DNA of 64,000 bases from an uncultured Christensenellaceae bacterium (GCA_944383905.1 CALWRI010000001.1:87766-151765), one strand, 5' to 3'; positions 16,722-25,898 are shown, counted from the stretch's first letter. Program-made: numbers and translations. Notes: generated from the sequence alone by a model not told the origin.

Positions 16722-17344
16722 TTCACCGAGGTCCTCTCGCGGAGCAGAGCTATCACGCTGTTCCATACGGTATCCGCGTCCCCGGAAGCGTCCACGCACG
16801 CGAATCGTTGAGGGTATCTCCTCGCGACTTCCATGTAGCCTTCGTATACCTTTTCGTGAAATTCGATGCTCTGACTTTCCAGCCTGTCGTTTTTATCCGC
16901 GCCCCCCTTTCTCTCAAACGCCTTTTTCGGATGCAGATCGAGAAAAACGGTTACGTCCGGGACTATATCCCCGCAGGTAAGTCTGTTGAGCTCGTCCACA
17001 AAGTCTGTCCCGAGCCCTCTCGCGCATCCCTGGTACGCGAAAGTGGAATCTGTAAATCTGTCGCAGACGACGTTTATCCCGTTTTCGAGCGCGGGAGCGA
17101 CGACTTCGCCGAGAAGCTGCGCGCGCGCCGCCGAATACAAAAGCGCCTCGCACTTGCCGTTCATCCTGTCGTTTTCCTTGGACAGCAGCATCTCTCTTAT
17201 CTTTTCCGAAATGACGGTGCCGCCCGGCTCGCGCAGGAACAACGCCCGCTGCCCCGTCCTCGCCAGATAATCGCGCAGTCTTTCCACCTGCGTGGTCTTT
17301 CCTACGCCTTCGCAACCTTCAAACGTGATAAAACTTCCTTTCAT
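16718..17344 (-). CDS. tmk: Thymidylate kinase
   Basis: 208 aa. The P-loop FEGCEGVGKTTQ lies at residues 8-19, LREPGGT (the DRX-like substrate loop) near 38, and DRFTDSTFAYQG near 95. It phosphorylates dTMP to dTDP. The LID segment is short and Gly/Lys-rich (ERKGGADKNDR), the type with basic residues in the lid. It follows the decarboxylase by 30 bases and overlaps holB by four. Confidence 0.96.
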   Translation of the reverse strand: MKGSFITFEGCEGVGKTTQVERLRDYLARTGQRALFLREPGGTVISEKIREMLLSKENDRMNGKCEALLYSAARAQLLGEVVAPALENGINVVCDRFTDSTFAYQGCARGLGTDFVDELNRLTCGDIVPDVTVFLDLHPKKAFERKGGADKNDRLESQSIEFHEKVYEGYMEVARRYPQRFACVDASGDADTVWNSVIALLRERTSVK

Positions 17345-17374
17345 AATTCCTCGTGCGCGCCTTTGCGCGCAATA

Positions 17375-18700
17375 TTATTGTAACACAACGAGTTTGCCGT
17401 TTACAAGTCCAAACGTACAACCCGCGTTTTTTGCGATCAGATCGACGTCTTCTTTTGTAAAAATCTCTCCTTTCCTGACGAAAGGAGTGCCGGGAGGATA
17501 AAATCCGACCTCGTTCATGCACACCCTTCCTTCTCCTTCCTCGACGGGAACGAACGCGATCCTGCCCGCCGCGTCCGAGCGTTTTCTGTCTCCCGACCCG
17601 TACTCCGCAAGCGCTTTTTCGGGCACAAAACCGTCGAGCGTCTCTTTCAGAACGGGGAGCTTGTCCGCATTGAACGGGTTGAGTATAACTATGAGTCTGT
17701 CCCCGACCGCCGCTTCGACGTACACTCCCTTGCCCGCGAGATACGCCGAGGCTTGCGCCGCGTCCCGCCCTGCGAAACGCAGTACGAGGCGAGAAATGTC
17801 GTCGCTTTTTTCGACTGTATAAGCCGCCCCTGCCGCCGACTTTTCAAACTCTTTCCTCTTTTCGAGTATCTCCGCATAAAATCTTTCGCCGTCTCTCTGC
17901 CACAGCGCGCGAGAATAGTCCGCGCTTGCCATCACGAGATAGGAAGGTGACGTCGTATGCCATAGCTGTCTGAAACAGACCGCTTCGTCGTAAAAACGGT
18001 CGTCTCGGAGATTGAGAAACGCGCCTCCCGTATAGGTCGCCATCGTCTTGTGCGTACTGCAAAAAGAGACGTCCGCCCTGCCTGCCGCCGCCTGCGGCAA
18101 CAGTCCGCTGTAAGAAAAATGCGCGCCGTGAGCCGCGTCCGCAACGGTGATTATCCCCGCCTTGCGGCACTCTCGGATAAGCCGCGCGTCGTCCGTCACG
18201 TTTCCGAAATAATCGGGCGAGGTATAAAAAACGGCGGATACGTTTTGATTTTTCCCTATATCCGACAAAAAATCGTCGACGCTCGCATAGCCTTTCGGTT
18301 GCAGAGAAAGCAGCCTGCAACCGCCGAAAAAGCTCTTGTGCATATCTCCGACGTAGGCAACCTCTCCCCTCTCTTTCGCTATCGACAAAACGATATGCAT
18401 ACAGACCGTGCTGCCCTGTGTAACAAAAAGAGTGCGCGCGCATCCCTGCGCCTTTGCCGCCGCCTCCTCCGCTTGCAATATCGCGCCCGTCGGACAACAG
18501 AGGTTGTCCAGCCCTTCGACTTCGGTATAATCGAACGCGCAGGACGCAAAGAGCGCGCCTTTTGCCGCCCCCGCGTGAGAAGGCATACAAAATCTCGCCC
18601 GCGCGCCCGTCGCGGAGGCAACAGCGTTATACAGAGGTGCGTCAAGTCTTTCCATTTCTTCAAAAAAAGCGGTCTTGCGACCGCTTTCTCCTTTTATCAT
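17375..18700 (-). CDS. Orn/Lys/Arg decarboxylase family protein (YaaO-like)
   Basis: 441 aa from the ATG at 18700, which overlaps the lysS stop as ATGA; the same frame continues upstream inside lysS but without homology. PLP-fold features are [13 protein letters not shown] (His-Gly region), [22 protein letters not shown] and the PLP-lysine motif [13 protein letters not shown]. The C-terminal small domain ends in a [11 protein letters not shown] segment typical of the family. Products of relatives are agmatine or cadaverine, but the substrate here is not determinable. In Bacillus the homologue yaaO also sits next to tmk. The yaaQ (darA) and yaaR genes found between tmk and holB in Bacillus are absent here. 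Confidence 0.88.
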   Translation of the reverse strand: MIKGESGRKTAFFEEMERLDAPLYNAVASATGARARFCMPSHAGAAKGALFASCAFDYTEVEGLDNLCCPTGAILQAEEAAAKAQGCARTLFVTQGSTVCMHIVLSIAKERGEVAYVGDMHKSFFGGCRLLSLQPKGYASVDDFLSDIGKNQNVSAVFYTSPDYFGNVTDDARLIRECRKAGIITVADAAHGAHFSYSGLLPQAAAGRADVSFCSTHKTMATYTGGAFLNLRDDRFYDEAVCFRQLWHTTSPSYLVMASADYSRALWQRDGERFYAEILEKRKEFEKSAAGAAYTVEKSDDISRLVLRFAGRDAAQASAYLAGKGVYVEAAVGDRLIVILNPFNADKLPVLKETLDGFVPEKALAEYGSGDRKRSDAAGRIAFVPVEEGEGRVCMNEVGFYPPGTPFVRKGEIFTKEDVDLIAKNAGCTFGLVNGKLVVLQ

Positions 18701-20178
18701 TGCTTTTCGATGGGTTTCATTGTCGGGAACAACAGCACGTCGCGTATGCTTGCCGAATCGGTAAAGAGCATTACCATACGGTCGATACCGATGCCGAGAC
18801 CGCCCGTCGGGGGCATACCGTACATAAGCGCGTTGACGTAATCTTCGTCCATCATCTGCGCCTCGTCGTCGCCCTTTTCTCTCTGCTTTACCTGCGCCAT
18901 AAACCTTTCCTTCTGGTCTATCGGGTCGTTGAGCTCGCTGAACGCGTTGCCGAATTCCTTTGCCGTAATGAAGAACTCGAATCTCTCCGTGAGTCTGAAA
19001 TCGGTCGGCTTTCTCTTTGCGAGAGGAGAGACTTCGACGGGATAGTCGTACACGAAAGTGGGTTGCACGAGCTTTTCTTCGACCTTCTGATCGAAGCACT
19101 CGTAGAGAAGTTTTCCCCAGCATATATCGTCGTCGAACTCCACGCCCGCCTTTTTCGCCTGCGCTTTGAGCGCCTCGACGTCTTCGGTCGCTTCAAAGTC
19201 GATACCGACGTATTCTCTGACCGCGTCTATCATGGTCATCCTCTTCCACGGAGACGCGAGGTCTATCTCCTCGCCCTGATAGGTTATCTTTCTCGAGCCT
19301 ATCACGGTGTCCGCGACGTGGCAGAATATCTTTTCGGTCAGATCCATCATTCCGCGGAAATCGGTGTACGCCTGATACATCTCGATCATGGTGAACTCGG
19401 GATTGTGACGGGTGTCCATACCCTCGTTGCGGAACATCCTGCCAAGCTCGTATACCTTCTCGAACCCGCCGACGATCAGTCTCTTGAGATAGAGCTCCGG
19501 CGCGATACGCATATACATATCTATGTCGAGAGTGTTGTGGTGCGTAACGAACGGACGCGCCGAAGCGCCGCCCGCGATCGTGTTGAGAATGGGCGTCTCC
19601 ACTTCGAGGAAGCCCTGCGCGTCGAGATAAGCGCGCACCGCGCTTATTATACGGCTTCTGGTCACGAAGGTCTTTTTGACTTCGGGATTCGCGATAAGAT
19701 CGACGTATCTCTGACGGTATCTCAGATCTGTATCCTTGAGACCGTGATATTTCTCGGGAAGCGGCAAAAGGGATTTGCTGAGCAGGTCCACGCTTTTGCA
19801 ATGGACGGAGATCTCTCCCATTTTGGTCGTGAAAACGACGCCCTTTACGCCGATGATGTCTCCTATATCGGTTTTCTTGAATGCCGCGTAGTTTTCGTCG
19901 CCGAGATCGTCGCGACTGACGTAAAGCTGTATGCTCCCGGTGCAGTCGAGAAGATGAGCAAAGCTCGCTTTGCCCATAACTCTTTTGCTTATCATTCTGC
20001 CTGCGATCGAGACCGTCTTGCCGTCGTAATCCGCATAGTTTTCCTTTATGACCGAAGCGTATGCGTCCTTGTCGTATCTGACTACTTCGTAGGGATTTTT
20101 TCCTTCTTCTATCAGTTTGTCCAGCTTGTCGCGCCTGACCTGGATCACTTCGGCAGTATTCTGTTCTCTTTCTTCCAT
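18697..20178 (-). CDS. lysS: Lysyl-tRNA synthetase (class II)
   Basis: 493 aa, the normal length. An N-terminal OB-fold anticodon-binding domain (residues about 40-160; [18 protein letters not shown]) is followed by the class II core. Motif 2 is seen in [21 protein letters not shown] and motif 3 in [13 protein letters not shown] near the C-terminus. It charges tRNA-Lys. It starts 10 bases after the greA stop. No T-box leader is seen; expression probably comes from the rex promoter. Confidence 0.97.
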   Translation of the reverse strand: MEEREQNTAEVIQVRRDKLDKLIEEGKNPYEVVRYDKDAYASVIKENYADYDGKTVSIAGRMISKRVMGKASFAHLLDCTGSIQLYVSRDDLGDENYAAFKKTDIGDIIGVKGVVFTTKMGEISVHCKSVDLLSKSLLPLPEKYHGLKDTDLRYRQRYVDLIANPEVKKTFVTRSRIISAVRAYLDAQGFLEVETPILNTIAGGASARPFVTHHNTLDIDMYMRIAPELYLKRLIVGGFEKVYELGRMFRNEGMDTRHNPEFTMIEMYQAYTDFRGMMDLTEKIFCHVADTVIGSRKITYQGEEIDLASPWKRMTMIDAVREYVGIDFEATEDVEALKAQAKKAGVEFDDDICWGKLLYECFDQKVEEKLVQPTFVYDYPVEVSPLAKRKPTDFRLTERFEFFITAKEFGNAFSELNDPIDQKERFMAQVKQREKGDDEAQMMDEDYVNALMYGMPPTGGLGIGIDRMVMLFTDSASIRDVLLFPTMKPIEKQ

Positions 20179-20188
20179 AGATTCCTTT

Positions 20189-20662
20189 TTATTTGACGTC
20201 TATTATTTTTACTTCGTAACTTTCTCCCTCGTTGTCCTTGACGGATACCGTCTCGCCCTTCTTTCTGCCGAGAATAGCGACGGCGAGCGGGCTCTCGTTG
20301 CTGATGAGTCCTTCGCTGATATTCGCCTCGGTGGAACCGACTATGCGGTAAACGAGGTCTTCGTTCATGTCGATATCGTGCAGCGTAACGGTGCTGCCGA
20401 TGATGATCCTGTTGCCCTTTGCCTTCGCGTCGTCGATGATGACTGCGTTTTCGATCTGCGCTTCAAGGGTGCGAATCTCCGCCTCGATTATACCCTGATC
20501 CTCTTTCGCCGCGTCGTATTCCGCGTTCTCGGAGAGATCTCCGTACTCGCGAGCCTGCTTGATCCTTTCCGAAGCCTCGGGTCTTCTTACGTTTTTGAGA
20601 TAGTCGAGTTTTTCCTGAAGTTCCGCAAGCCCTTCGGCCGTGACGTAAAATTCTTTTGCCAT
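20189..20662 (-). CDS. greA: Transcription elongation factor GreA
   Basis: 157 aa. The N-terminal coiled-coil hairpin covers residues 1-75 ([30 protein letters not shown]), with the acidic tip residues DLSENAEYD that act in RNA polymerase. The C-terminal FKBP-like domain has [28 protein letters not shown]. It rescues backtracked RNA polymerase by stimulating transcript cleavage. It lies 30 bases after rex with AGGAGG upstream of the ATG. Confidence 0.97.
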   Translation of the reverse strand: MAKEFYVTAEGLAELQEKLDYLKNVRRPEASERIKQAREYGDLSENAEYDAAKEDQGIIEAEIRTLEAQIENAVIIDDAKAKGNRIIIGSTVTLHDIDMNEDLVYRIVGSTEANISEGLISNESPLAVAILGRKKGETVSVKDNEGESYEVKIIDVK

Positions 20663-20692
20663 TTATGTTTCCTCCTCTGATAGAGAGTTGTT

Positions 20693-21316
20693 TTACTGTT
20701 TATTTTTCATTCTGTAACTCAGAACGTAAAGACTTTCACTCATTGCGATGTTTTCGACCGCGACGTCGTCGGGAAGATCGAGGTCTATCGGAGCGAAATT
20801 CCAGATGCTCTTGACGCCGAGCGCGACCAGCCTCGCCGCAATGTCCGCGGCAACGCCCTTCTGCGTCGCAATGACCGCAATGTCGCAGCCCTTTTCTCTG
20901 ACGTAATCCGACAGAGTCTCCATACTGTAAACGGGAATGCCGCCCACCGTCTTTTCACGCACGTCGATGTCGAACAGCGCGCGGACGGTAAATCCTTCTC
21001 CCGCGAAATTCTTGTATCCCGCAAGCGCCCTGCCGATATTGCCGGCGCCGATAATGATCATATCGTACTTTCTGTCAAGCCCGAGTATCTCTGCGAGATT
21101 CTTTTTAAGATTCGCGACGTCATAACCGTATCCGTGCTGACCGAAGCCGCCGAAATTGCAGAAATCCTGCCTCACTTGAGAAGCCGTGACCCCGAGAAGC
21201 TGCGCCAGTCTGCCCGACGAAACCTTTGTCACGCCTTCCTGTTCCAGGTGCTCGAGATAGCGGTAATAACGCGGCAAACGCTTGACGACCGCTTCGGATA
21301 TCACCTTGTTTCCCAT
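20693..21316 (-). CDS. rex: Redox-sensing transcriptional repressor Rex
   Basis: 207 aa from the ATG at 21316, supported by GGGAGG eight bases upstream and by homology from MGNKVISEAV. The N-terminal winged helix (residues about 1-80) includes SSGRLAQLLGVTASQVRQDF. The NAD(H)-binding Rossmann domain begins MIIIGAGNIGRALAGY. Rex senses NADH/NAD+ and typically represses fermentation and hydrogenase genes, so hydCBA in this window is a likely target by family knowledge. It heads the greA-lysS-yaaO-tmk-holB-ricT run and has its own promoter. Confidence 0.96.
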   Translation of the reverse strand: MGNKVISEAVVKRLPRYYRYLEHLEQEGVTKVSSGRLAQLLGVTASQVRQDFCNFGGFGQHGYGYDVANLKKNLAEILGLDRKYDMIIIGAGNIGRALAGYKNFAGEGFTVRALFDIDVREKTVGGIPVYSMETLSDYVREKGCDIAVIATQKGVAADIAARLVALGVKSIWNFAPIDLDLPDDVAVENIAMSESLYVLSYRMKNKQ

Positions 21317-21356
21317 GATCTCGCCTCCCTTGTTCGTTATTTTATAAACATTCTCT

Positions 21357-21385
21357 ATTTTATATAATAAACCGCGACTTGTCAA
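21357..21385 (-). promoter_or_regulatory. Promoter of the rex operon (TTGACA-17-TAAAAT)
   Basis: Minus-strand TTGACA (21385-21380) and TAAAAT (21362-21357) lie 17 bases apart, about 40 bases upstream of the rex ATG. It is back-to-back with the plus-strand promoter at 21408-21436. Confidence 0.8.
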
Positions 21386-21407
21386 TAACTTTTTTGATTT
21401 TATGCGT

Positions 21408-21436
21408 TTGACAAAGCCGCCGTCGTTATGTACAAT
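21408..21436 (+). promoter_or_regulatory. Promoter of the 85-aa gene (TTGACA-17-TACAAT)
   Basis: TTGACA (21408-21413) and TACAAT (21431-21436) are 17 bases apart. The expected start of transcription is 21442-21444, directly at the ATG of the downstream gene, leaving no room for a leader. Confidence 0.8.
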
Positions 21437-21443
21437 GATCGGT

Positions 21444-21701
21444 ATGAAGATATGGGCAAAAATCGTGCTGGGAGACAAGATCGTGCGCCAGACAACATAC
21501 GAAAACCCCCTTCCCATGCGCTATGACAACTACCGCGTCTGGGTAGAAGACGTCTGCCGCCTGTTCGACCTGTCGACCCCCGTGATACTGCCCGCTCATT
21601 ACAAGAATTTCGCGATGTTTCACAACACGCGTTTCAAACCGGACGACTTTGTGGACGACCTCGGAGCCGACGCGCTCGTCCTCGAAGATTGCAGAGAATA
21701 A
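21444..21701 (+). CDS. Conserved-looking 85-aa protein, probably translated from a leaderless mRNA
   Basis: The 85 codons start at the ATG at 21444. An alternative in-frame ATG at 21435 lies inside the -10 box and so would not be transcribed from this promoter. The protein is soluble with a mixed alpha/beta look: an N-terminal strand (MKIWAKIVLGDKIV), a helix around RVWVEDVCRLFDL, and an acidic C-terminus. There is no Cys motif, signal or membrane helix. No ribosome binding site is visible upstream. The strong promoter and a terminator hairpin six bases downstream support a real one-gene unit. Function unknown. It is divergent from rex. Confidence 0.72.
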   Translation: MKIWAKIVLGDKIVRQTTYENPLPMRYDNYRVWVEDVCRLFDLSTPVILPAHYKNFAMFHNTRFKPDDFVDDLGADALVLEDCRE

Positions 21702-21706
21702 AACTT

Positions 21707-21735
21707 GCGGAAGCCGACCGGCTTCCGCTTTTCTT
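21707..21735. terminator. Terminator between convergent genes
   Basis: GCGGAAGCCG and CGGCTTCCGC (21707-21728) form a 10-bp stem with a two-base loop region, followed by TTTTCTTTATT on the plus strand. It can also serve the lipoprotein gene arriving from the right. Confidence 0.8.
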
Positions 21736-22160
21736 TATTCGGCGTAAAAATAGTCCGCCACGAGCTGCATCGCGGCGTCGTAGTCGGCAAAGACGTAAAA
21801 TCCTTCCTTTATGCCGCTCTTCATGTTCACCTTGGTCAGTTCCTGCCCGAGATAGTAACGGACGTACCCGTCGACGTATTTGATATATATTTTCAGGTAG
21901 TAGTCATAGTCGTTATCGGGATAAGCGTTTTTATCTTTTGACACAGACAGCTTGCCCAATTCGTCCATAAAACTGTCAAGCCTTTCTCCCTCAACGACCT
22001 TTATCGCTCCGCCCCTGTTGACGATTTCTACTTTTTCAACGAGATCGGTATCTATGCCGCTTGCCTTCCAGAAACCGCTGCCCGAACTGCATGCCGCAAA
22101 CCCGAACAGGATGCATGCCGCGAGCACCGCGGCAGTGATGACGAAAATCTTCTTTTTCAT
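21735..22160 (-). CDS. Small lipoprotein, last gene of the ABC-transporter operon
   Basis: 141 aa. A KKK start, a hydrophobic stretch and the lipobox FAAC at residues about 21-24 mark a lipoprotein attached outside the membrane. The mature part has a beta-strand pattern (VEKVEIVNRGGAIKVVEG, YYLKIYIKYVDGYVRYYLG). I do not recognise a named domain. Its ATG overlaps the permease stop by four bases, so it is translationally coupled to the transporter and may be an accessory subunit. Confidence 0.8.
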   Translation of the reverse strand: MKKKIFVITAAVLAACILFGFAACSSGSGFWKASGIDTDLVEKVEIVNRGGAIKVVEGERLDSFMDELGKLSVSKDKNAYPDNDYDYYLKIYIKYVDGYVRYYLGQELTKVNMKSGIKEGFYVFADYDAAMQLVADYFYAE

Positions 22161-23185
22161 TTCAGATCCCTCTTTTCAAACACAGTGTAGTTGACTGCCG
22201 TCATGCCCGCAAACCAGACCGCGGTGACAGCCATCATCGTATATATGCTCATTCCCCTGACGGGTGCCCCCGCCGTCGTCAGCCCGCTTGCCCAGTTGAG
22301 ATTGGTGAACAAACCTATCCACGGGAGGCCCGTATTGTACAACAGAAGCGCGATCGTATCCACAAACAGATAGGTCACGAGAGGTATCGCCAGCGCGCCC
22401 GTCTTGTTGACGAACGAGCCTATGAACATCGTAAACTGTATCATCGTCGCAAGTTCGACCGCAAAGAACAGGAACGTGAGCAAAATTGCCGCATAGGGGT
22501 TGATTACAGCCACATTTTGATATGCGTCGACAAGTACGACGTCCGTCGCCGTACCCTCAAAGAACAGCGCGCCTCCCGCCATGAACGCCGCCATGAACGC
22601 GACTGCGACGGTGAGCCCCGCGACGAATACCGCGCCTTGTTTGGCAAGGAGCAGAACGTATCTCTTTATCGGTCGCGTAAGTTGCATCCTCATCGTGCCG
22701 TCGTCTATCTCTCCCGCGAGGGTGCGTGCCGAGATCACTATCGCGAGTATGCAGACGAACGTGAACGACACCTGCGACATCATATTGACGAAGTCTCCCG
22801 ACGTCATATTGAAAGAGCTTATGCTGCCTATCGCTACGAGGGAGTTGACGTCGATGCCGTGCTCTATGCAATACTCGCATATCGCGATGGAATTTCTCAA
22901 AGTCATTTCGGTGGTATCTCCGGGCTTTTGTTTTATCTGCCCGCTCTCCACCTGTTGCAGGTATTCGTCAAGCTGTTGTCTGTAAACCTCGACCAGCTGT
23001 CCGGCGTCCGCGCCGCTTCCCGTCAGACCCGAATCGTCCATACCTTCCATCAGATCGCCGATCATCTTGAAGGACAACGTGACCATCAGACACAGCACGA
23101 GTATCGCAACGATGAATATCCAAAAACCCTTTGACGAAAATATCTTTTTGCTTTCAAGCGAAAACGCAGTGACAAATCCTTTCAT
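22157..23185 (-). CDS. ABC-2 type transporter permease
   Basis: 342 aa. A first membrane helix at about residues 18-42 (GFWIFIVAILVLCLMVT) is followed by a large extracytoplasmic loop (about 45-150) containing GQLVEVYRQQLDEYLQQ. Five further helices lie in the C-terminal half. The loop segment ISARTLAGEIDDGTMRMQLTRPIKR is the coupling motif of ABC-2 permeases of the NatB/BcrB kind. It overlaps the ATPase stop by four bases. Substrate unknown; relatives export peptides, drugs or lipids. Confidence 0.9.
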   Translation of the reverse strand: MKGFVTAFSLESKKIFSSKGFWIFIVAILVLCLMVTLSFKMIGDLMEGMDDSGLTGSGADAGQLVEVYRQQLDEYLQQVESGQIKQKPGDTTEMTLRNSIAICEYCIEHGIDVNSLVAIGSISSFNMTSGDFVNMMSQVSFTFVCILAIVISARTLAGEIDDGTMRMQLTRPIKRYVLLLAKQGAVFVAGLTVAVAFMAAFMAGGALFFEGTATDVVLVDAYQNVAVINPYAAILLTFLFFAVELATMIQFTMFIGSFVNKTGALAIPLVTYLFVDTIALLLYNTGLPWIGLFTNLNWASGLTTAGAPVRGMSIYTMMAVTAVWFAGMTAVNYTVFEKRDLK

Positions 23186-24273
23186 CTCGTGAGCTCCCTG
23201 TACATTTCTTCAAGCGTGCGCGACTTGACGGTGAAGCTCTCCACTTCTATCCCGTTTTCGACGAGCTTCCTGTTTATCTTCGCCACGTTGTAGTTTCTGA
23301 CTTCGACGAAAAGCCTCTCTCCCTGCACTTTCGTGCGGAAACCGTAAGCCGACGTTATCAGAGACGCGGCGCGCTTCGGATCGTCGCATACGACCGTGAG
23401 CACCGTCGTTTCCCCGAGTCCTCTCGCTATCTGCTTCTTCGTCTTGACGGCAACCAGCTTTCCTTTGGATATGAACGCGACCCTGTCGCAGAGGGTCTGC
23501 ATTTCGTTGAGGATATGCGACGAGAAAAGCACCGTCGTGCCGTAGTCGTCCCTCAACCGTCTGATCAGATCCCTGACCTGCGCAATACCGTCGGGATCGA
23601 GTCCGTTTATCGGTTCGTCGAGCACGAGAAGCTCGGGCTTGTTCATTATCGCCTGCGCGAGCCCCAGCCTTTGTCTCATGCCCATCGAATATGTGCCTAC
23701 TCTCGAATTTATCCTTTCGGTAAGTCCGACGATCTCCACGATGTCCTTTATCCTCTGATCGGGCAGTCCCCCTTGAAGGTCGGCGAGATATTTCAGATTC
23801 CACCATCCCGATCTCTTGTTGAAGAATACCGGCGTTTCTATCTGCGCGCCCACCTTTGACATGAACGCTTCTTTATCCGCCTTGAAATCCAGCCCGCCGA
23901 GAGTGACGCTTCCGCCGTCGGGTATCACGAGCCCGGTCACGACCTTTATGAGCGTGGACTTTCCCGCTCCGTTGGGTCCGAGAAGACCGAATATCTCCCC
24001 CTTGCCGACTTCGAGCGACACGCCGTCGAGCGCGACTATGCCGGGCTTCGACTTGTCAAGCCGCGCGGCGCCTTTCCTGAACACTTTGGAGACGCCTTTG
24101 ATCACGAGATAGGGGTCTATCTCCCTCTCCTCTTCTTCGGGAGCGGGATCTTCGGCGCAGACTTCGGCAAATTCGTCGTCGGGCTGCTCGGGAGCGGGAT
24201 TCAGTTCGGGAAAAACGTCACCGCCGGACGCGACGGGCGACGTCGTCTTTCCCAATTCGGAAAACTCTTGCAT
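23182..24273 (-). CDS. ABC transporter ATP-binding protein with an acidic N-terminal extension
   Basis: 363 aa from the ATG at 24273 with an AAGGAGA site. The nucleotide-binding domain spans about residues 60-285: Walker A GPNGAGKST, signature YSMGMRQRLGLAQA (MSMGMRQR-type), Walker B LLVLDEPINGLD. A DUF-like C-terminal part ends LEEMYRELT, as in BcrA/NatA proteins. Unusually, residues 1-52 form an acidic Pro/Glu extension (PEQPDDEFAE, APEEEEREIDP) before the domain starts at YLVIKGVSKVF. It pairs with the downstream ABC-2 permease. Confidence 0.93.
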   Translation of the reverse strand: MQEFSELGKTTSPVASGGDVFPELNPAPEQPDDEFAEVCAEDPAPEEEEREIDPYLVIKGVSKVFRKGAARLDKSKPGIVALDGVSLEVGKGEIFGLLGPNGAGKSTLIKVVTGLVIPDGGSVTLGGLDFKADKEAFMSKVGAQIETPVFFNKRSGWWNLKYLADLQGGLPDQRIKDIVEIVGLTERINSRVGTYSMGMRQRLGLAQAIMNKPELLVLDEPINGLDPDGIAQVRDLIRRLRDDYGTTVLFSSHILNEMQTLCDRVAFISKGKLVAVKTKKQIARGLGETTVLTVVCDDPKRAASLITSAYGFRTKVQGERLFVEVRNYNVAKINRKLVENGIEVESFTVKSRTLEEMYRELTR

Positions 24274-24390
24274 AATATCTCCTTGTTCGTGTTTTGTCCC
24301 CGCGCACACATTTTTATACCGTCGGACGATTTTTTCGCCGCGGCAATTGCAAAACCCGCGCGGATATGATAATATAGTTTTTACCACATT

Positions 24391-24419
24391 ATTGTAGCAT
24401 AATTATATTCTTTTTTCAA
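24391..24419 (-). promoter_or_regulatory. Promoter of the ABC-2 transporter operon (TTGAAA-17-TACAAT)
   Basis: Minus-strand TTGAAA (24419-24414) and TACAAT (24396-24391) are 17 bases apart with a TGC extended element. The leader to the ATG at 24273 is about 110 nt. Confidence 0.7.
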
Positions 24420-24452
24420 CAGAGAATTGCATTTTGCGCGAAGGAGGAAATC

Positions 24453-25898
24453 ATGGGTCTTTGCCGTATGTCGGACGAAAGTATCGTCAAGGGCAGCACT
24501 TTGATCGACAACGCATTTATAACCGAATATATGGCAGACGCCGACGAAGTCCGGCTCAAAGTCTACATTTTCGGGCTGTATCAGTGCGTCAATCCCGTGT
24601 TTGCCGACAATACCGCCGCGCATTTCTGCAACGCGCTTTCGATAACCGAAGAACAGCTCGTCGACGCTTTCGGATACTGGCAGGAACAAGGGCTTGTCAC
24701 CATACTGTCCGTCGACCCTCTCGAAGTACGCTACAACCGCGTGAAAGGCGAAGACCGGATAAAATATTACAAACCCTCTAAATATCAGGATTTCAACACG
24801 CAGCTTCAGGAGATATTCCAGGGACGCGAGATAAGCGAAAACGAATATCTGCGTTACTACGATTTTCTCGAACATACCCGTCTGCCGCAGGAAGTGCTTT
24901 TGATGATCGCCGGCTATTGCGTGAACGTCAAAGGCTATACCGTGCGCGAAAAATACGTCCTCGCAGTCGCGCAAAGCTGGTACGAGAGCGGCGTGCGCAC
25001 CGTCGCCGACGCCGAAGACCGCATTTCCAGCCACGAAGCATGCACCGAAGCGCTCCGCCTGATCTCAAAGGCGCTCGGCAAAAAATCCGCCGTCGACCTT
25101 GAGGACAAACAGTATTACGTCAAGTGGACGCAAAGCTGGGGCTTTGACCTCGAAGGCATACTCTTTGCCGCGAAACAATGCAAAAAGCGCGGCGGTATGC
25201 AGAGGCTCGACTCCCTTCTCGACGAATACTTCTCTCACAATTGCCTCACGGTCGCGGATATGCAGGCATACAGCGACGAAAAGCAGAATATGTACGACCT
25301 CGCGAAAGAGGTCACGCGTATAGTCGGCGTCAGGTACGAAAATCTCGACACGGTCGTCAGCCATTACGTCTGCGTATGGCTCTCGCAGGGCTTCGACAAG
25401 GACGCGCTCGTGCTCGTCGCGGAATACTGCTTTGAAAATTCCATACGCTCGCTCAACGGTATGAACGCGGTCGTCGCCAGATTTTACAAGCAAGGTTGCG
25501 TGACCGTTCAGAGTATAAACGAATACGTCGGAGAGCTCGTCAACCGAGAAAAAAAGATCAAAGCCGTGCTTGAAGCCGCGGCAAGCAGCCGTATGGTCAC
25601 GCAAAGCGACCGCGACGCCTATACGCTCTGGCTGGATTGGGGCTTCGACGACGAAGCAATTCTCTACTGCGCCTCTCTCGCACAGGGAAAACCGCAGACG
25701 ACGGGATATATCACAAAACTGCTGTCGCGTTGCAAAGAAGCAAAGGCATTCGGGCTTGACAAAATGAAAGAGTTGCTCTCTTCCTCTCAACCCTCGGAAA
25801 GCAAAGACAAACCCTCGAAGCTCGAGCGCCGCTACACGAAAGAGGAAATGGGATCCCTTTTCGGTGACCTTCAGAATTACGACGATATAGAGATATGA
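24453..25898 (+). CDS. DnaD/DnaB-type replication initiation protein with four DnaD-like modules
   Basis: 481 aa. An N-terminal winged-helix region (about 15-100: VYIFGLYQCVNP, ALSITEEQLVDAFGYWQEQGLV) precedes repeated DnaD_2-type modules at about 133-190, 220-275, 300-360 and 385-440. The modules share a YxxW-x-x-WGFD/QGFD-x-x-x-[IL]-x-x-A signature; examples are VKWTQSWGFDLEGILFAA and CVWLSQGFDKDALVLVAE. Most DnaD proteins have one or two such modules. The C-terminal tail RYTKEEMGSLFGDLQ resembles the DnaD tail that contacts DNA. The ATG follows AAGGAGGAAATC and the stop overlaps dnaI by four bases, which supports joint work in loading the helicase. Confidence 0.88.
   Translation: MGLCRMSDESIVKGSTLIDNAFITEYMADADEVRLKVYIFGLYQCVNPVFADNTAAHFCNALSITEEQLVDAFGYWQEQGLVTILSVDPLEVRYNRVKGEDRIKYYKPSKYQDFNTQLQEIFQGREISENEYLRYYDFLEHTRLPQEVLLMIAGYCVNVKGYTVREKYVLAVAQSWYESGVRTVADAEDRISSHEACTEALRLISKALGKKSAVDLEDKQYYVKWTQSWGFDLEGILFAAKQCKKRGGMQRLDSLLDEYFSHNCLTVADMQAYSDEKQNMYDLAKEVTRIVGVRYENLDTVVSHYVCVWLSQGFDKDALVLVAEYCFENSIRSLNGMNAVVARFYKQGCVTVQSINEYVGELVNREKKIKAVLEAAASSRMVTQSDRDAYTLWLDWGFDDEAILYCASLAQGKPQTTGYITKLLSRCKEAKAFGLDKMKELLSSSQPSESKDKPSKLERRYTKEEMGSLFGDLQNYDDIEI

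Noticed and set aside
17375..19123. Decarboxylase frame extended upstream inside lysS
   Set aside because: The extension has no homology; the ATG at 18700 fits the ATGA overlap with lysS.
21331..21351. Possible Rex operator (TTGTTCGTTATTTTATAAACA) before rex
   Set aside because: The arms do not match the TTGTTAAN4TTAACAA consensus closely enough; only one half is recognisable.
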